Assembly: GCA_026770025.1 (NCBI GenBank)
Contig: JAMXDE010000012.1
Span: 62,001-126,000, forward strand
DNA length: 64,000 nucleotides
Origin: Craspedostauros australis
Taxonomy: Eukaryota > Bacillariophyta > Bacillariophyceae > Mastogloiales > Achnanthaceae
Reading direction: 5' to 3'
Position 1 is the first letter of the stretch, and every line of letters starts with the position of its first letter. Under the pieces are notes generated by a model. That model saw nothing but the letters and a program-made list of their open reading frames with translations. It made no database searches and had not been told where the DNA came from. Below, one piece after another: positions 8,526 through 18,067 of this stretch. The translations under genes were made by a program, and so were the position numbers.

Positions 8526-9603
8526 TGGGTGTGCATCACCACGATAACACGAGTTGTGGAGTTTTGTGGGTGCCCGGCCAGGCTACTAAAACGAGTCTAG
8601 AGGCCATCCAAAAACACGTCCAAATATCGGCTTATCATGCTATCCCTTCGTGGACCAGCCCTAAAGGATCTGTCAGAGCCATTATAAAGCCTCCGTGTTA
8701 AATTTCTACAGCTTTTCCCTACCATGTCCTACGCACAAAAACTAATTCTGTACCTGTCTCTAAACTGGATTTAGACTGTAATGGTCAGCTCACGATGAGA
8801 AGAAACAATCAAAGAGATTGCGTGCAACGAAGAATGATCCACGAGTGATGAGCCACGGAGATCATCAGAGAAGCAATGTGCTGGCAGGCATTCATGGAGC
8901 TGTATGGACACGCATGTCAAGTGATGCATGCGAAAAACGGCGATTGAGTTGGGAGATGTGAGCACCGAAAAAATCATTGATGTGTCACGAAAATCAGTGA
9001 TGATGGCCTCGCTGATGAGTTTTCCCGTCAGTCCCGTCGTGGAAAAAATGATTCACGAGTACTTCGGAGGCCGATGGCGACCCAACCACAGTAAGAAGAC
9101 CCCTGATTCAGGAAGATCAGAAGAAGCGCAAACTCCCAAGGATTCCGTTGGTACAAGAAAACTGGAGGGGTACATGTAAAAGTTGCGGTCAAAAACGGAA
9201 TGGAGCGACAATGAAATTTATATTGGATCGAAGTAATCCCCTAGGTCATGAAGGGATATCTCAACAACAAATCGCTTAAAATTATATCTAAACATTGCGT
9301 TCGTACACTTGACTATCGGTTAATCAGAATATCGAAGTTAAATGAGTATAGGAAATATTTTGGTAGTCATGTTGGTTTGCTGTGTTTTGTGTGGTGGATT
9401 CGGGAAATTCTCGATCAACCAATGTTGCCCTCCCCTCAACACCCATGATGATCATCATCACTGTTGCATTTCTGTAAAATGCGCATCACAATCGCTCTGT
9501 ATACCCCCCATCTACCCACTCCATGAAGGATACAACGTTTTGGCCACATTGCATGCCCCAAAGTGTCCATACACTGAAAAAGAGTGATTCCAAAAAACGA
9601 TTT
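8526..9603. other. Sequence downstream of novel element; no gene seen
   Basis: Only short frames are found (for example 8928-9179 and 9248-9448), without recognisable motifs. The stretch becomes A/T richer after 9180. The 3' end of the element could lie here or as far as 10995. Confidence 0.4.
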
Positions 9604-10360
9604 TCAAGCTGGATGCAGTATGGATACGGATCCATACCTCATGCACATGACCCTTTCAGCCCCTCCACGTGCCCCTCGTGCATTCCCACACTCCCTGGTG
9701 ACATGATGATGCATCCAGAGGGGGATGAGCATCGATGGTCTTGATGGTACACCTCCATTTGGTGATGCCATCTCTTTTCGTGGCACCCCACCAAAACATG
9801 ACCTGTCTGTACTCATTCGAGGCCACAGCCTCTTCCAGACAATATCTGCGGCGCGAACTTCGCGACGTGCATCTTCCGTTGGTGTCGCACGCATCTTGCA
9901 TGGGCGACTTGGCAATTGGGTGGCTTGATGATGCTGCCTGTCACAGCCAAAGCCACACCATGGGAACCCCCGCGATACACCGCCAAAACTCTTGCCCTCC
10001 ACTGTTTCCTCCGCGCGGACACCTTCTCGGTCGTCCCCGAGCCTCAAACTTCGTGGTATCCTTGGTGATGGCCTTTCGGATGCGTCTTGCGCATCCATGG
10101 GCGTTGGTGTGTGATGTGTATGGAGCACACATCCCACATCCAACAAGCCGATCCGGCGCCAAATTGGGACGTTTGCGCGGGGGCCTGCCGCCGCCCCAAA
10201 TGAACCGCTCCTCCCGCCTCCGTTCGTCCACCCACCAAACGTTGCGTGGAGGTTACGGCGATGTGCTTGGATCTTGAATTGGCCGGCTGGTTGTTGCGGC
10301 GCCAAGCATACCGTTGGACGGCCATTGTGGATGTTTTTTGGGTGTGGCTCCATTTTCATG
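9604..10360. other. GC-rich block with overlapping open frames, possibly decayed coding DNA
   Basis: This block is visibly richer in G+C than its surroundings. Long frames lie open on both strands (minus 9604-10359 over the whole block; plus 9735-10277). No translation shows a domain I recognise, and protein-like stretches jump between minus frames, as expected of an old frameshifted gene. It could be a relic of a transposon gene. Product and strand are not assignable. Confidence 0.3.
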
Positions 10361-10794
10361 TTGGTGTGTCAAGTTTGCCACTCTCAACCGGCCTTGCATG
10401 TTGGGGGATGGGGAGATTTACCTCCAATTGTACCGACTGTCCAAAAAGACCACGACACAAAACACTCGCGGAGTACCAACCCCGCTCAACCACTTCGCCA
10501 CGACGAAGCAGACCTGATGATGTTGCGCATCGCGATATCATTGGTGTTTCATGACGAAGTATCCAGTTTCGTGACGTCGATGACGGATTGGACGAGCACA
10601 TGGTTGAATGTATGTAAACACAAATCTACCGCTTCTCCCCAAAACTCCACAACTAGTGCTATCGTGGATGGACTGTTGGATGGTCCCATCCGAACACCTG
10701 AAAAAGAGACTAAACAATTCAAAATCGGAACAAAGTTGCTGAAACAAAGAACAGCAAAGGGTTAAATTGGATCGATGTAGTCGGATGTCAAAGG
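10361..10794. other. No gene seen
   Basis: Short frames only, with no recognisable motif. The block lies between the GC-rich segment and the first plus-strand copy of the dispersed repeat. Confidence 0.4.
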
Positions 10795-10995
10795 CTGAAA
10801 CCCGAAAGAGATCGAAAAATACGCATATCCATCGGTCCATAAAAGTTAAAATAGGATCTGATTCAAAAATGTAATGGTTAATTATTTGTATTAGACCTAC
10901 AAGGATTATAAATATGTGCTCGGTTGGGATATCCGAGATACTTTTTCTGGAGGTCTATTTCAAACGATTGGTCGACTCACTGATCGGGCTCATAT
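10795..10995 (+). repeat. Dispersed ~220-bp repeat, copy B
   Basis: Blocks in order: gaaacccgaaagagatcg, ccataaaagttaaaatagg, aatgtaatggttaattat, aatatgtgctcggttggg, tatttcaaacgattggtcga and ctcactgatcgggctcatat. They match copy A (4311-4553) read on the other strand. Homology with copy A extends to the final ctcatat, then stops on both sides. Confidence 0.7.
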
Positions 10996-11074
10996 CGTGT
11001 TCCAAACGAACGAGGAGGAAGGAAAAAGCTGGAGACACCAACGTGAATGGACACCAATCGTTATTAACTCGGAA

Positions 11075-11260
11075 CACCAAAGAACCTTCGAAAAACTACA
11101 TCGTGGAAGGCTACGTTTGACCCAAACGATTCCAAATATTGGATGGTCCATAAAACTTAAACTATGGACTTTAAGATTCTGGGTAATTTTCCTGTTGCTA
11201 TGGAGACTATAAGGAGTCGGTTGGTATGCTTAGTTCTGTTGTAATCGAAGAAAACGTGCC
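11075..11260 (+). repeat. Dispersed repeat, diverged copy C
   Basis: A weaker match to the same unit: agaaccttcgaaaaac, tggtccataaaacttaaa, gagactataagg, then atgcttagttctgttgtaatcg. It follows copy B almost directly, so the unit occurs in near-tandem. The solo LTR begins soon after it. Confidence 0.5.
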
Positions 11261-11307
11261 ACTCTACTTTACCAACGGTAGGTCCACTCGCTCACCCGGG
11301 TCTTAGT

Positions 11308-11875
11308 ATCGTGTACTTCGTGCTACGCGATACTCCGTGTTTGATGCGTATTCTGCATTCGACACTCTGTTCATTCAGTACTGGCTCCTACTTCATGAGT
11401 ACTTACCATTTGAAGTTCATCTCCCGCATCCATGATCCTGATGCCCTTCGGTCATCGGATCTTCGCATCCTGCTCTGACTTGGAGACAGATGTCGATGTG
11501 GTGACACGATGACATCCTGTTGACGTCAGTAGGCGTCCTTCTGCTCTCTAGATGTCACGTTCCATTGGTGATGCAGTAGTCTGTCAGATGATATCGTCAT
11601 CTGAGGTTTAGTTGGGAAGTACCTCGAGATTCTCTTGGTACCATTGATGGATGGACGGACGATCTTCTAATTCTCTCTGAAATCGTCGATTGCAAATTTC
11701 CTCCAGAAATATTACTCATTTTCGTGTGTTCCGTTTCCGCTGTAATTCTGACGAATCACAGCATACTATCTACACGAATGTAGTTATACCGTCCAAGTGC
11801 GTATGAGAGAATAATGGGTGAACGATGCACATATACACGTACATCTCGACATATACTCACATGTACATCTCGACA
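11308..11875 (-). repeat. Solo copia LTR (minus orientation)
   Basis: Nearly colinear with the LTR at 62120-62680. Shared blocks include ctccgtgtttgatgcgt, tcattcagtactggct, gtacttaccatttgaagttca, ctctgacttggagacag, gatgatatcgtcatctgagg and tttagttgggaagtacctc. The final catctcgaca ends at 11875. No coding region or second LTR is next to it, so it is a solo LTR left by recombination. The left (3') boundary is uncertain and may lie up to about 30 bp further left. It contains one TGACGTCA palindrome at 11521-11528. Confidence 0.85.
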
Positions 11876-12560
11876 TGGCAGGCCAGAAGACAACACACAC
11901 ATCCTCATGTGTCCCAGTGCAGCGAGTCAGTCCATCTGGGCCAAAGCCATCCAGAAAGTTCGGTCAATCGTGAGACCACCTAACACCCCACCTGAAGTCG
12001 CACAGCTCGTCTGCACGGCAATCAAGCGCATAACCTCTGGAGGCATCCCTCCCTCGGGCATACGACCATCGCCCACTCAGAACATCCAGGTGAGACAGGC
12101 CAAAGTTGGTTGGGTCGCTCTAATCTGGGGCGGTTGGTCCACCTCGTGGCGAGACCAGGCCCCTCCAATGGCTCCTCACCGGAGAAGACGCGCTCCCAAG
12201 CTGCTCCGTGACTGGCAAGTGAGCATCACAAACCTCATGTGGCACACCGTCCTGCAGCAGTGGCGCGACCGCAACGAAACCAAGGCAGAGCAGACGTCGC
12301 ACGGCATGACAGCTCTCCTACAACAACAGCTTCACCACCTCCGTGCAGTGCCCACCGAAACAATCCCAGAAGTACTGAGACCGCTGTGGTCCAACCCACC
12401 CGCAACAACCCAAGCCGTCGCCCTAGTCCCGTGGGTCCAAGCGATGCAGCAAGGACTCGGCCACGCGGCACCGAACATCCCGACAGTGCTCACCAACTGG
12501 ATGAAGAACCAGCGACGCCGCAACCGAGCACCAGCCACTCCCCCCTCGACCCCAGCCTGA
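11876..12560 (+). pseudogene. C-terminal remnant of a retroelement polyprotein
   Basis: The open frame continues directly from the LTR end, so its own start is lost. It opens with GRPEDNTHILMCP, the second half of a CxxC...HxxxC zinc-finger-like motif that follows the reverse transcriptase in many non-LTR retroelements. Then comes a region with VGWVALIWGGWSTSW and LLRDWQVSITNLMWHTVLQQWRDRNE, a Trp-rich tail seen in ORFs of this kind in stramenopile genomes (recalled, not checked). A basic Pro/Arg-rich end stops at 12560. About 228 codons remain without internal stops. The upstream part was displaced by the LTR insertion. Assignment to a LINE-type element is an inference. Confidence 0.5.
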
Positions 12561-12807
12561 CACCGACCTGACCCCAGAGCCGACACCTTCACACACAAAC
12601 ACCAAGTGTCACTCCGTTCCCGCTGCGTGCCTACACGTTGAATCAACGAGGCGGAATAAAAGCGCCCTCGGCGCATGACCTAACAGTTATAATCCGTGTG
12701 TTATATATATATGTGTTCTCACCCCAGACTTCTCCAAAGCACAGCCCCAATTAAAACAAGTAACATATATTTATTTATGAAGAGAGAGAGAGAGAGGACT
12801 ACGAATA
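12561..12807. other. Spacer with (AG)n run at 12779-12797
   Basis: Short downstream sequence with a ttatatatatatat stretch and an AG dinucleotide run. No gene is seen. Confidence 0.6.
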
Positions 12808-13109
12808 TGTGCTTGGTTCGGATATGCAAGATAAAGGTTGTAGAGTCCAATAACGGAGTGCACTGATCGGACGATAACCACATTAGAACATCATAGAACC
12901 TTCGGCGAAAAACAGCGGGTTTTGTGCTGTTGGACCCACGTGACTGCCATGCAAGAAAAGATCGATCCATAAAATTTAAAATAGGATCTAACTAACAAAT
13001 GTAATGGTTCATTATCCGCAAGGAGATTATAGGGATTTTGAATATGTGCTTAGTTTGGTTATTGCAGATGGAAAGTTAGAATGTCCATTTCAAACGGTTG
13101 GTCGACTCT
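12808..13109 (+). repeat. Dispersed repeat, partial copy plus copy D
   Basis: 12808-12870 repeats the inner part (acgaatatgtgcttggttcggatat). At 12892-13109 a fuller copy runs from catagaaccttcggcgaaaa via gatcgatccataaaattt to catttcaaacggttggtcga. Copy D is closest to copy A at 4311-4553. The two units here start about 230 bp apart, again in tandem. Confidence 0.7.
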
Positions 13110-13606
13110 CAGCATCCGTTTGAACAGATGCTGGGCCTATCTTGGGAAGTTCCCAAATGTTCAAACCCAGACGCGCGAGAACACAATCCATCAGTTAGCT
13201 TTGACCCATTGGACCGCGAATGAATGAGATCGTGTTTGTGTCTCTGTGTCACCAGTACTGGAATGCACGTAGGCGAGGTCTGGAACAATGTTGTCCAAAC
13301 TACTGTCTTTGTCATGGAAGCGTCGTCGTGCGTCAGAACTACTCGCAGCTCGTAGAGTACCAACTACACGAGACATCCACGAGCTCCACGAAATGGGCAT
13401 GCTGGTCCACGAGTCGGCGCCAACACAGACCCATCACTGCGATCATGGGCATGAAGACGAAGAAACAATGCGCCACCATCACAGAACGCAGGTAACAAGG
13501 ACACAAATCCAAACGACAAGCAAACGAAGAAGCCACCCTCTCTCTCTCTCCTTTCATTCTCTCCACTCCTCGCAGCTATTATAATACCAATACCACCCAA
13601 TCAACC
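13110..13606. promoter_or_regulatory. Upstream region of the four-helix membrane protein gene
   Basis: About 500 bp between the repeats and the ATG at 13607. A pyrimidine tract (ctctctctctcctttcattctctcc, about 13538-13565) precedes the start by some 45 bp, a plausible promoter/5' leader feature. No other gene is supported here. Confidence 0.35.
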
Positions 13607-15051
13607 ATGGATGTCGAAAAGCAACCTTACGGAGGCCCGCAGCCAGTCGTTGTTGGGGCACCGCAGCCAGTCGCTGTTGGGGCACCGCAACCAGTCGCCG
13701 TCGCAGTCGCTGACACGACCTATCTCGCTCCGCCGGTGGCAGTGACAGATGAATACAAGGGCGCTGGAAACATGGCGCCACCACCCTCAGATGTCCCCAT
13801 GCATCAGCAGCAAAAGATCGGCACCAAGGTACGTGCGATGAATCGGAAGGTGCAGAGTTGACAGGCTGTATACGTCTTGCGTGGCGTCCTGGAGCGCGTC
13901 GAAGCATTTCGTGTTGTCATGCGGTGGTGGCAGATCTGTGATTGTATCATCGCTGCGATCCTCCAGAATGTCTCACGTCTGATGCTCAATCCCGTCCTAC
14001 CTGTATTCAATTCTTGGTGATGCCTCGTTGTTGACATTGACATCAACTGCTGCGCTTGGTGTCCAACACATACGCTCTACTCTGCGATATATTATATTAT
14101 ACAATGCAACACGATGCTGGAATCCTACTATACCACACGTACCTGACCATGCCACTTGTATGCCGCACTGCGATACTTCTCCAATGACAGTGCTGCGGAT
14201 GCTGCTGCGATTTCCGCAGAGCCGTCATCGTCGTCAGTATCATTTCCCTTGTATTTGGGGCTCTCGGTGTGCTCGGTGCCCTCGCAGAAAATGATGAGGC
14301 TGCTCCAGGGCAGGAAGAATGGGAGAACGAAGAGGTCAAAGTTTACAATGAGGAAGTCGAGACAGCCAATCTCGTCAGCGGCATCATCGGTCTCGTCATG
14401 GCTGGTGTGTCATTGTTCGGGGCCCTGCAATACAACGCCATTGCGGTAAGTAAATGTGTGCATTTGCTGCGGTTTGCCCCGGGTGTCCAGTCTTGGCGTT
14501 TGTTCTTTCGGTTTGGACCAGGCCCGGATGGTCGTTCCGTTGGTACTGTCCATTGTCTGGCTTCCTTCATGCCATATAATACTTGTCAGCGAGGTCACTT
14601 CAAAATTCAGATCCAACATCAGCGCGCTCACAATCCACAAAAACTTTCCACAATCGTTTTCTTCATTCTTCCTCCCATGCAACTACGCACAACCCGGATG
14701 GCGATACCGTCTGGCTGGTGACATACCAAACCATACTGCTTTGCTCTGCTCTCTTCCACACGCGACGTGGCTCGTTCGTGCGTTCAACAGGTTGGTATCT
14801 CCGTTGCGTATTCCATCATCAGCTTTATCGTTGGTATCATCGTCAGCGAGCAAGCAATATCCGAAGTCGAAGACGAAACTGGATCCACCATCAATGCGAC
14901 AGGCGGTTACGTAATCGGTGCTGTCATTCTTGGGTTGTTCCTATACCCCAGCATCGGCTTCATCATGGAAGTCCGCAGTGGTGTCATGTCGCAACAGACG
15001 TACCCCCGCGAGGAGTATTCCTGCTGCTGCACCCAAAACCGCCGCTACTAA
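13607..15051 (+). CDS. Four-helix membrane protein with Cys-rich CCxCCC motif (3 exons)
   Basis: Three exons in phase 0 make a 245-aa protein. Exon 1 (13607-13828, donor GTACGT) encodes a Pro/Ala/Val-rich soluble N-terminus with repeated PQPVxVGA units. Exon 2 (14191-14445, acceptor gacag, donor GTAAGT) starts CCGCCCDFRRAV and holds helices AVIVVSIISLVFGALGVLGAL and LVSGIIGLVMAGVSLFGAL. Exon 3 (14791-15051, acceptor caacag) holds VGISVAYSIISFIVGIIV and YVIGAVILGLFLYPSIGFI and ends in a Cys-rich YSCCCTQNRRY tail. The CCxCCC block next to the first helix suggests palmitoylation and membrane anchoring. It resembles uncharacterised stramenopile proteins with a Pro-rich head and Cys-rich motif; function is unknown. 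The second acceptor (14218-14219) would break the frame. Confidence 0.72.
13829..14190 (+). other. Intron 1 of the four-helix membrane protein gene
   Basis: GT (gtacgtgcg) to AG (ccaatgacag), 362 bp, phase 0. Confidence 0.65.
14446..14790 (+). other. Intron 2 of the four-helix membrane protein gene
   Basis: GT (gtaagtaaa) to AG (gttcaacag), 345 bp, phase 0. The reading frames on both sides are membrane helices. Confidence 0.75.
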
Positions 15052-15398
15052 TTATATATAATACGATGTGTGCGACATACGGCATCAACAGCCAGCGGGC
15101 AATCATAAACGATGGCACTACTCTATGTGATCCTCAGACAGTGGTCAGCATTGGCGGCCATAAAGCAAACAGTGAACGTCTATTTGGGAACTATTGTGTA
15201 CTGTTGTGTCAGAGGACGATGTCGTGGAGTAGAGTATTGGTCAACGTATAGTAGAGTATTGGTAATGTGTGTTTTGAGAGGGGTAGAGCAGAGTCCATTA
15301 ACAGCTTCGCGGATTTGTTGCCTTTTGCTGTGATTTTGAATTCCATTTGCTCTCGCCTGAAGTGTACACACTCTGCCAGTGTTGATACAGCAACTCAA

Positions 15399-17570
15399 TC
15401 AATCCAACCAATAGTGGGGCAAGCACTTGTCCTTGAGACCACCCCCGATCCTTCCCCGTCGTGGCCGCAAGCAATCCGGCTGACGATTCCGTATCCTGTA
15501 GGCTTTCATGGAATCGATGTTGACGTTCGCGATGGAGTTGGCGTTGATGCTGTCGTTGCCGCCAACGAACTCGGAAGGTTTCAGCATCTTGATGAATTCC
15601 TTGTCAATGGTCTTGGTTTTGCCATTGTCCCGCTTGTGCACCGTCCTGATCCACGTCGAGTAATCACAGCACCATTCCATGAAGCTGGAATAGCATTGCA
15701 TTGCCGTCCCTGTCGTCCGATTGCTGTCGCTGTTACCCTCGCCGCGAGCGTCTACCGTGTCATCTTGCGGCACGATGATTTCGCAAAACGATGTGGTCAC
15801 TTTGCGTTTGGATTTGTTGAGTGCAATCGACATTGGTAGCGTCTGACTGAACGAAGATGGCGTACCAGCCACCACAACATCCGCGTAGCTCAACAAGAGC
15901 TGGTCCATCGCTGTGTCTGTCCATCCCTTCAGGCATTGCTGCGTTTCCGCGGAGTCATCGTTGTCAGCAGTGTTTCCATTGTGGCGGTGTTGCTGCTGCT
16001 GGTTGTTCGCACTATGCATATCGCCGGCAGCGATGAACTCTTCCTGAGTTGCACCTTGATGATCACCAACACCCTCGTGGTTGTTTTGCTTCCGTGCATT
16101 TTGAACGTGCGCTGCCTCACCGAATAGGACGCCTTCGCCATCTTTTGGACGCACCTGCAAAGGCAAGTCCAAGAGTCGGATTGCATTTCCCGACCTCCAT
16201 GCCGGCACAAGCGATGACAGCAGTGCCGACGCGTGCACCAACTCCGACCGAAACAGCTCAATCATGGCAGGCGTGTCCGTCGCCACGTAGATGGCCGGAT
16301 GGTGCCCGTTGAGAAGCGCCGACACGTCGGACGATGCAAAGATGTTGCGAACTATCAATTCGCACACATCGCGCACGTACTGCTGCGGGCTGTCGATGGC
16401 ACGTCCCTTCCTGACAAAGTCGCCGCCCTCCCCGTTGCCCGCGCGGACGTGGACACCAATCACGAAGGCATTCGCGAAGTTGGCCCGCAGGTATTGATCG
16501 AGACGTCTGGAATGGCGGAAACGCGATCTCAGCGATGAGTAGAATTCGAAATCGGACGTCACTTTCTGTTCCTGGCATGGGCATTGCGCATCGGAGGGCG
16601 CAGCCGCAGTTTCATCGACGCGAGCATCTGCCTCGCTGTGAATACGCATACCCGTCCGTTGCAGGGCGACGAATCCTGGCACTTCGTTGAAGAAGGCGAT
16701 GATCTGGTTCGTGGACGGAACATGTTGCAGTTCTTGCTGTGTCTGCGGTCGGAAGAGGTAGGAGAAAACCTCGACGGGATGCTGCTCACCGCACCAACCC
16801 CAGAACGAACGCAATGCCCACCCACGCTGCCTCGCCACGTACGCCGCCGAGGACATGCGGATCAGGCGATGTCCCAAGCCGCAGCAAGCGTAGTAATCGA
16901 CCGACGCCTTGTCTTCCAGCGGATCATCCGTTCTGCGTGATATCTGTGGGTGCGGTTGTGGATGTGAGGGCTGGTGCTGGCGCTGATGCATTCCATTGTC
17001 TTCACGAACGCCATCCTCGTCGCCCTCGTCTCCGCTCAAGTGATACTGCTGCTGCTGCTGCTGTTGTTGTTGCTTCTGGCGAAGCTTCTTCACAATCTGG
17101 ACTGTATCATCATTCTCGATCTCCCTTTCCGCATGCGATGCAGCCGGTTGCTGCTGCTGCTGCTGCTGCTGCGACAACACCAGATCATGCGGCCTCATCG
17201 CTTCTGTCTGCTGGAAGGACCGCCATGCTCGGAACGAGGCGCAAAGGTAAAGGAGGGCGAAGGCAGCACACGAGACTTGGCACCACAGAGTCACCTTCTT
17301 GCGTCGGCCCAGACCCACGCCTGTGGCATCCCTCCGTGCCATCCTTCTCCCCTCTGCCCCCTTGCTGCGGAACTCGACATCTGGTGCTCCTCTGCTTCCT
17401 GTTGCAATGGAAGACTCGACGATGGCCAGGGTATCTTTGTGGATCAACATGACACCAACGCCAACAACGCACTGTGTGTTGGTTGTTGCCCAATCGAGTT
17501 CTCCCACAAAATGACTGACCGTGTTCTTCTCCTCGATTTGTGTTCGCCTTCGTGTCTCCACGGTACTCAT
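15399..17570 (-). CDS. Type II membrane fucosyltransferase-like protein (GT-B, NodZ/FUT8-like)
   Basis: A 723-aa intronless frame. One hydrophobic segment at residues about 93-115 (VTLWCQVSCAAFALLYLCA) after a basic RRKK suggests a type II Golgi anchor. A Gln/His-rich stem follows (two CAG-encoded poly-Q runs), then a lumenal catalytic region. CCGLGHRLIRMSSAAYVA (about 229-246) and FWGWCG are a start block. GVHVRAGNGEGGDF (372-385) resembles the HVRxxD donor-binding loop of GT23/O-fucosyltransferase-type enzymes, YVATDT (428-433) follows, and SYADVVVAGTPSSFSQTLP is the usual C-terminal Ser-rich loop. It probably transfers fucose or a related sugar to glycans. A Gln-rich insert before the last block is unusual. 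ATG 17570 is used; the next in-frame ATGs (residues 41 and 77) are also possible. Confidence 0.68.
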   Translation of the reverse strand: MSTVETRRRTQIEEKNTVSHFVGELDWATTNTQCVVGVGVMLIHKDTLAIVESSIATGSRGAPDVEFRSKGAEGRRMARRDATGVGLGRRKKVTLWCQVSCAAFALLYLCASFRAWRSFQQTEAMRPHDLVLSQQQQQQQQPAASHAEREIENDDTVQIVKKLRQKQQQQQQQQQYHLSGDEGDEDGVREDNGMHQRQHQPSHPQPHPQISRRTDDPLEDKASVDYYACCGLGHRLIRMSSAAYVARQRGWALRSFWGWCGEQHPVEVFSYLFRPQTQQELQHVPSTNQIIAFFNEVPGFVALQRTGMRIHSEADARVDETAAAPSDAQCPCQEQKVTSDFEFYSSLRSRFRHSRRLDQYLRANFANAFVIGVHVRAGNGEGGDFVRKGRAIDSPQQYVRDVCELIVRNIFASSDVSALLNGHHPAIYVATDTPAMIELFRSELVHASALLSSLVPAWRSGNAIRLLDLPLQVRPKDGEGVLFGEAAHVQNARKQNNHEGVGDHQGATQEEFIAAGDMHSANNQQQQHRHNGNTADNDDSAETQQCLKGWTDTAMDQLLLSYADVVVAGTPSSFSQTLPMSIALNKSKRKVTTSFCEIIVPQDDTVDARGEGNSDSNRTTGTAMQCYSSFMEWCCDYSTWIRTVHKRDNGKTKTIDKEFIKMLKPSEFVGGNDSINANSIANVNIDSMKAYRIRNRQPDCLRPRRGRIGGGLKDKCLPHYWLD
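17046..17172. repeat. Two CAG/CTG runs encoding poly-Gln in the stem
   Basis: ctgctgctgctgctgttgttg at about 17047-17075 and gctgctgctgctgctgctgctg at about 17149-17172 encode glutamine runs on the minus strand. These are likely length-variable. Confidence 0.8.
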
Positions 17571-18067
17571 TTAAACCTTCCAAATCATAAGCTTCTTCAC
17601 AAGATCCACATATTCGTGACTCGATCGATGCGACCACATCAATCCTCAACGTGGAAGATCGTGACACCAACACGTGACAACAATCAACCACAACAAATCA
17701 CCACACAAAAACTCCACATGACATCCGATCTTTTCGTCTCGTTTCTTGGTTTGCAACTCACCTTGTTGATTGCGAGTTGGTTGTGGGGGGAAGGGCATCA
17801 ACACCCTTGTACACACTGCACTCATACCGCAAGAACGATCATCATCTCTATTCGATCGACCTTCCAAACATTCCCACAGTCTCCAATTCCAATTCCAATT
17901 CCAATTACAACTATTCTATAACTCTGTAGAGAGCAGTTTTGAACACTGACACTGAAGACTCGCAACGAAGAAGCCATCGGCGAAGTGAGAAGCATCAAGC
18001 ACGATCTACACATTCCGATCTTTTGTCAAGCCATCAAAGGAACGCAGGAACAGCAACAATCGCTATT
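17571..18067. promoter_or_regulatory. Divergent intergenic region between two head-to-head genes
   Basis: About 500 bp separate the ATG at 17570 (minus) and the preferred ATG at 18068 (plus), so both promoters must lie here. It includes a pentameric/hexameric (caattc)n run at about 17884-17908. The plus ORF is open from 17939, but its first 43 codons are Arg/Ser/His-rich and look like leader. Confidence 0.45.

Noticed and set aside
11814..11875. ATG at 11814 as the start of the retroelement tail ORF
   Set aside because: The first 62 bases are solo LTR sequence shared with 62 kb, so this start is an artefact of the insertion.
16739..17921. Plus-strand frames of 237 and 315 codons opposite the fucosyltransferase-like gene
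   Set aside because: Poly-Leu and Ala runs are complements of the CAG repeats; no independent support.
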